Shown here one piece after another: positions 62,260-64,000 of a stretch of DNA of 64,000 bases (position 1 is its first letter; each line of letters begins with the position of its first letter). The notes beneath the pieces are model-generated. The model saw only the letters and a program-made list of their open reading frames with translations, made no database searches and was not told where the DNA came from. The position numbers and the translations under genes are program-made. The stretch comes from Pseudomonas crudilactis (lineage in GTDB: Bacteria; Pseudomonadota; Gammaproteobacteria; Pseudomonadales; Pseudomonadaceae), in the NCBI RefSeq assembly GCF_013433315.1, contig NZ_WXVV01000009.1, positions 176,382 through 240,381 on the forward strand, given 5' to 3'.

Positions 62260-63843
62260 TTGAGCGAACTTCTCAACCGCCGCCTGGCTCTGCTCGGCGA
62301 GCGCGCTAACCTCTCTCTGCTCGAGCAGTGCCTGCACGGTATCGAACGTGAATGCCTGCGCGTGACCAGCGAAGGTCGCCTGGCGCAAACGCCGCACCCC
62401 GAAGCCTTGGGTTCCGCGCTGACCAACGAACAGATCACCACCGACTACTCTGAGTCGCTGCTGGAATTCATCACGCCCGCCCTGCCGGATCCAGCCGACA
62501 CACTGGCGAGCCTGGACAAGATTCACCGCTTTGCCTACAGCAAGCTCGGCACCGAGTACCTGTGGAGTCCATCGATGCCGTGCCCGTTGCCGGCCGAGGA
62601 AGACATCCCGATCGCCTACTACGGCACCTCCAACATCGGTCAGCTCAAGTACGTCTACCGCAAGGGCTTGGCCCTGCGCTATGGCAAGACCATGCAGTGC
62701 ATTGCCGGGATTCACTACAACTTCTCCCTGCCGGAACAGCTCTGGCCACTGCTGCGCGAAACCGAAGGTTTTGTCGGCACTGACCGCGACTTCCAGTCGT
62801 TTTCCTACATCGCGCTGATCCGTAATTTCCGTCGCTACAGCTGGCTGCTGATGTACCTGTTCGGTGCCTCACCAGCGCTGGACGCCGGTTTCCTGCGCGG
62901 TCGATCGCATCAACTGGAACAACTCGACCCGGACACCCTGTATCTGCCGTACGCGACCAGCCTGCGCATGAGCGACCTCGGTTACCAGAGCAACGCCCAG
63001 GCCGGTCTGACGCCGTGCTACAACGATCTGGCGAGCTACACCGACAGCCTGCGCAAAGCCGTGGCCACGCCGTACGCACCGTACGTTGAAGTCGGCACGC
63101 ACCAGGATGGCGAGTGGGTGCAACTCAACACCAACATCCTGCAGATCGAAAACGAGTATTACTCCAACATCCGCCCGAAACGCGTGACCTACACCGGCGA
63201 GCGGCCGATTCAGGCGCTGGTGGCCCGTGGCATTCAGTACGTCGAAGTGCGTTGCCTGGACATCAACCCGTTCCTGCCGATGGGCATCGACCTCACCGAG
63301 TCGCGGTTCCTCGATGCGTTCCTGCTGTATTGCGCGCTGAACGACAGCCCGCTGCTGACCAACACCTCGTGCGGCAACGCCACCTCGAACTTTCTCAGCG
63401 TGGTCAAGGAAGGCCGTCGTCCGGGCCTGCAATTGCAGCGTGACGGTCAACCGGTCGAGATGAAGGCATGGGCGGCCGAACTGCTGGAACAAATCGCCCC
63501 GCTGGCGGCGTTGCTGGATCAGAGCCATGGCGGCGATGCGCACAGCAAGGCGCTGGATGCGCAACTGGCCAAGGTCAGCGATCCGTCTCTGACGCCTTCT
63601 GCGCAGGTGCTGGCGGCGATGGCTGAGCATAAGGAAAGCTTTGCGCAGTTCTCCCTGCGTCAGAGTCAGGCACATGCCGAGTTCTTCCGTAGCGAGCCAC
63701 TGGCGGCGGATGAGCAGGCGAAGTTTGAGGAGCTGGCGCGTACTTCGCTGGCCGCGCAGGCTGAGCTGGAGCAGAACGAAGTGGGCGATTTTGATGTGTT
63801 TGTCGGGTCGTATCAGGCGAGTATTTTGGCGATCAGTAACTGA
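62260..63843 (+). CDS. gshA: Glutamate-cysteine ligase
   Basis: A 527-residue enzyme, the first step of glutathione synthesis. Family segments are [67 protein letters not shown] and [18 protein letters not shown]. The TTG at 62260 has AAGGA seven bases upstream; a GTG at 62245 would add five residues but has no good site. It is monocistronic. Confidence 0.95.
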   Translation: MSELLNRRLALLGERANLSLLEQCLHGIERECLRVTSEGRLAQTPHPEALGSALTNEQITTDYSESLLEFITPALPDPADTLASLDKIHRFAYSKLGTEYLWSPSMPCPLPAEEDIPIAYYGTSNIGQLKYVYRKGLALRYGKTMQCIAGIHYNFSLPEQLWPLLRETEGFVGTDRDFQSFSYIALIRNFRRYSWLLMYLFGASPALDAGFLRGRSHQLEQLDPDTLYLPYATSLRMSDLGYQSNAQAGLTPCYNDLASYTDSLRKAVATPYAPYVEVGTHQDGEWVQLNTNILQIENEYYSNIRPKRVTYTGERPIQALVARGIQYVEVRCLDINPFLPMGIDLTESRFLDAFLLYCALNDSPLLTNTSCGNATSNFLSVVKEGRRPGLQLQRDGQPVEMKAWAAELLEQIAPLAALLDQSHGGDAHSKALDAQLAKVSDPSLTPSAQVLAAMAEHKESFAQFSLRQSQAHAEFFRSEPLAADEQAKFEELARTSLAAQAELEQNEVGDFDVFVGSYQASILAISN

Positions 63844-63847
63844 AGAG

Positions 63848-63900
63848 CCCCTCACCCTAACCCTCTCCCAGAGGGAGAGGGGACTGACCTGATCTGGCTT
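63848..63900. repeat. MITE-like repeat, copy 4, truncated by an insertion sequence
   Basis: CCCCTCACCCTAACCCTCTC with its inner hairpin and GACTGACC core start, then cut by the IS end at about 63905. The other end is outside the window. Confidence 0.65.
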
Positions 63901-63904
63901 AATG

Positions 63905-64000
63905 ATTCTGGACACCCCTAAAGGGCGTTAATCTACGCCCAACGACGAGGTGTGATTTGACCAGACGATATTTTTCGACAGATTTCAAACGGGATGCGGC
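63905..64000 (+). mobile_element. Left end of an IS3-family insertion sequence
   Basis: TTCTGGACACCCCTAAAGGG at about 63906 looks like the terminal inverted repeat of an IS3-group element. A transposase OrfA frame starts 50 bases later. Only the left end lies in the window. Confidence 0.6.
63957..64000 (+). CDS. IS3-family transposase OrfA, 5' end only
   Basis: TTG at 63957 after GAGG opens a frame reading TRRYFSTDFKRDAA at the window edge. This is the usual start of Pseudomonas IS3-family OrfA proteins, whose N-terminal helix-turn-helix binds the inverted repeats. The rest is outside the window. Confidence 0.6.
   Translation, partial: MTRRYFSTDFKRDA

Overview
The window looks like chromosomal DNA of a Pseudomonas of the fluorescens group. 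The evidence is the high GC content and coding density, several copies of the Pseudomonas REP palindrome (core GGGAGCGAGCTTGCTCGCGA), and gene orders that I recall from Pseudomonas chromosomes: rmlC-dctB-dctD, cysQ-nudE-yrfG-lysM-LysR-fdhD-ydeP, and pckA-hslO-PAP2-hslR-rimA-rimB-rimK-amgS-amgR-tex-thioesterase-gshA. No database search was run; all family names come from reading motifs.

Layout. 1-5.5 kb: the 5' part of a GABA permease gene, then a complete basic/polar amino-acid ABC importer (ATPase, binding protein, two permeases) with an overlapping methyltransferase. 5.9-15.3 kb: a tRNA-Thr(TGT) hotspot. The tRNA 3' end plus its terminator is repeated at about 12.06 kb, which delimits a roughly 6-kb genomic island holding a lone P-loop ATPase, a frameshifted tyrosine-type integrase with a coupled small gene, small unknown genes, a broken ParC-like gene and a NUDIX hydrolase. 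Beyond it lie a HigB/HigA-like and a RES/Xre toxin-antitoxin pair and a DUF3077-like small gene preceded by a structured RNA leader. 15.3-18.4 kb: a LysR gene facing an operon for a 2-oxoglutarate/Fe dioxygenase of the isoleucine-hydroxylase type, a GNAT acetyltransferase and an AzlCD exporter. 18.6-29 kb: an OprD porin, a DsbA-like oxidoreductase, a TonB siderophore receptor with a Fur-box-like site, agmatine catabolism (aguA, aguB) and a 970-residue kinase/phospho-lyase-like fusion protein.

29-45.5 kb is mostly core: rmlC, the DctB/DctD two-component pair, a YiiD-type thioesterase, CysQ, NudE, a nucleotidase, a LysM/BON protein, a LysR regulator with fdhD and a YdeP-type molybdopterin oxidoreductase, a glycine-zipper protein, a thioesterase, a 3-hydroxyacyl-CoA dehydrogenase and a RecQ-family helicase. 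45.6-50.1 kb is a second accessory patch: a secreted unknown, two paralogous small DUF3077/DUF6124-like genes flanking an alpha/beta-hydrolase, the second copy of the structured RNA leader, a PaaA2/ParE-like toxin-antitoxin pair and a HipB-like gene without HipA. 50.1-63.9 kb is core again (PEP carboxykinase, Hsp33, Hsp15, the Rim ribosome-modification operon, AmgRS/EnvZ-OmpR, Tex, GshA). The window ends in the start of an IS3-family insertion sequence that appears to have landed in a MITE-like repeat.

The most interesting signals are: (1) two distant copies (about 13.0 and 48.2 kb) of a covarying structured RNA, each with a possible alternative pairing just before a small gene of unknown function; (2) the dioxygenase/acetyltransferase/exporter cluster, which reads as a pathway that hydroxylates, acetylates and exports a branched-chain amino acid; and (3) the tRNA-Thr island with two or possibly three attachment-site copies.
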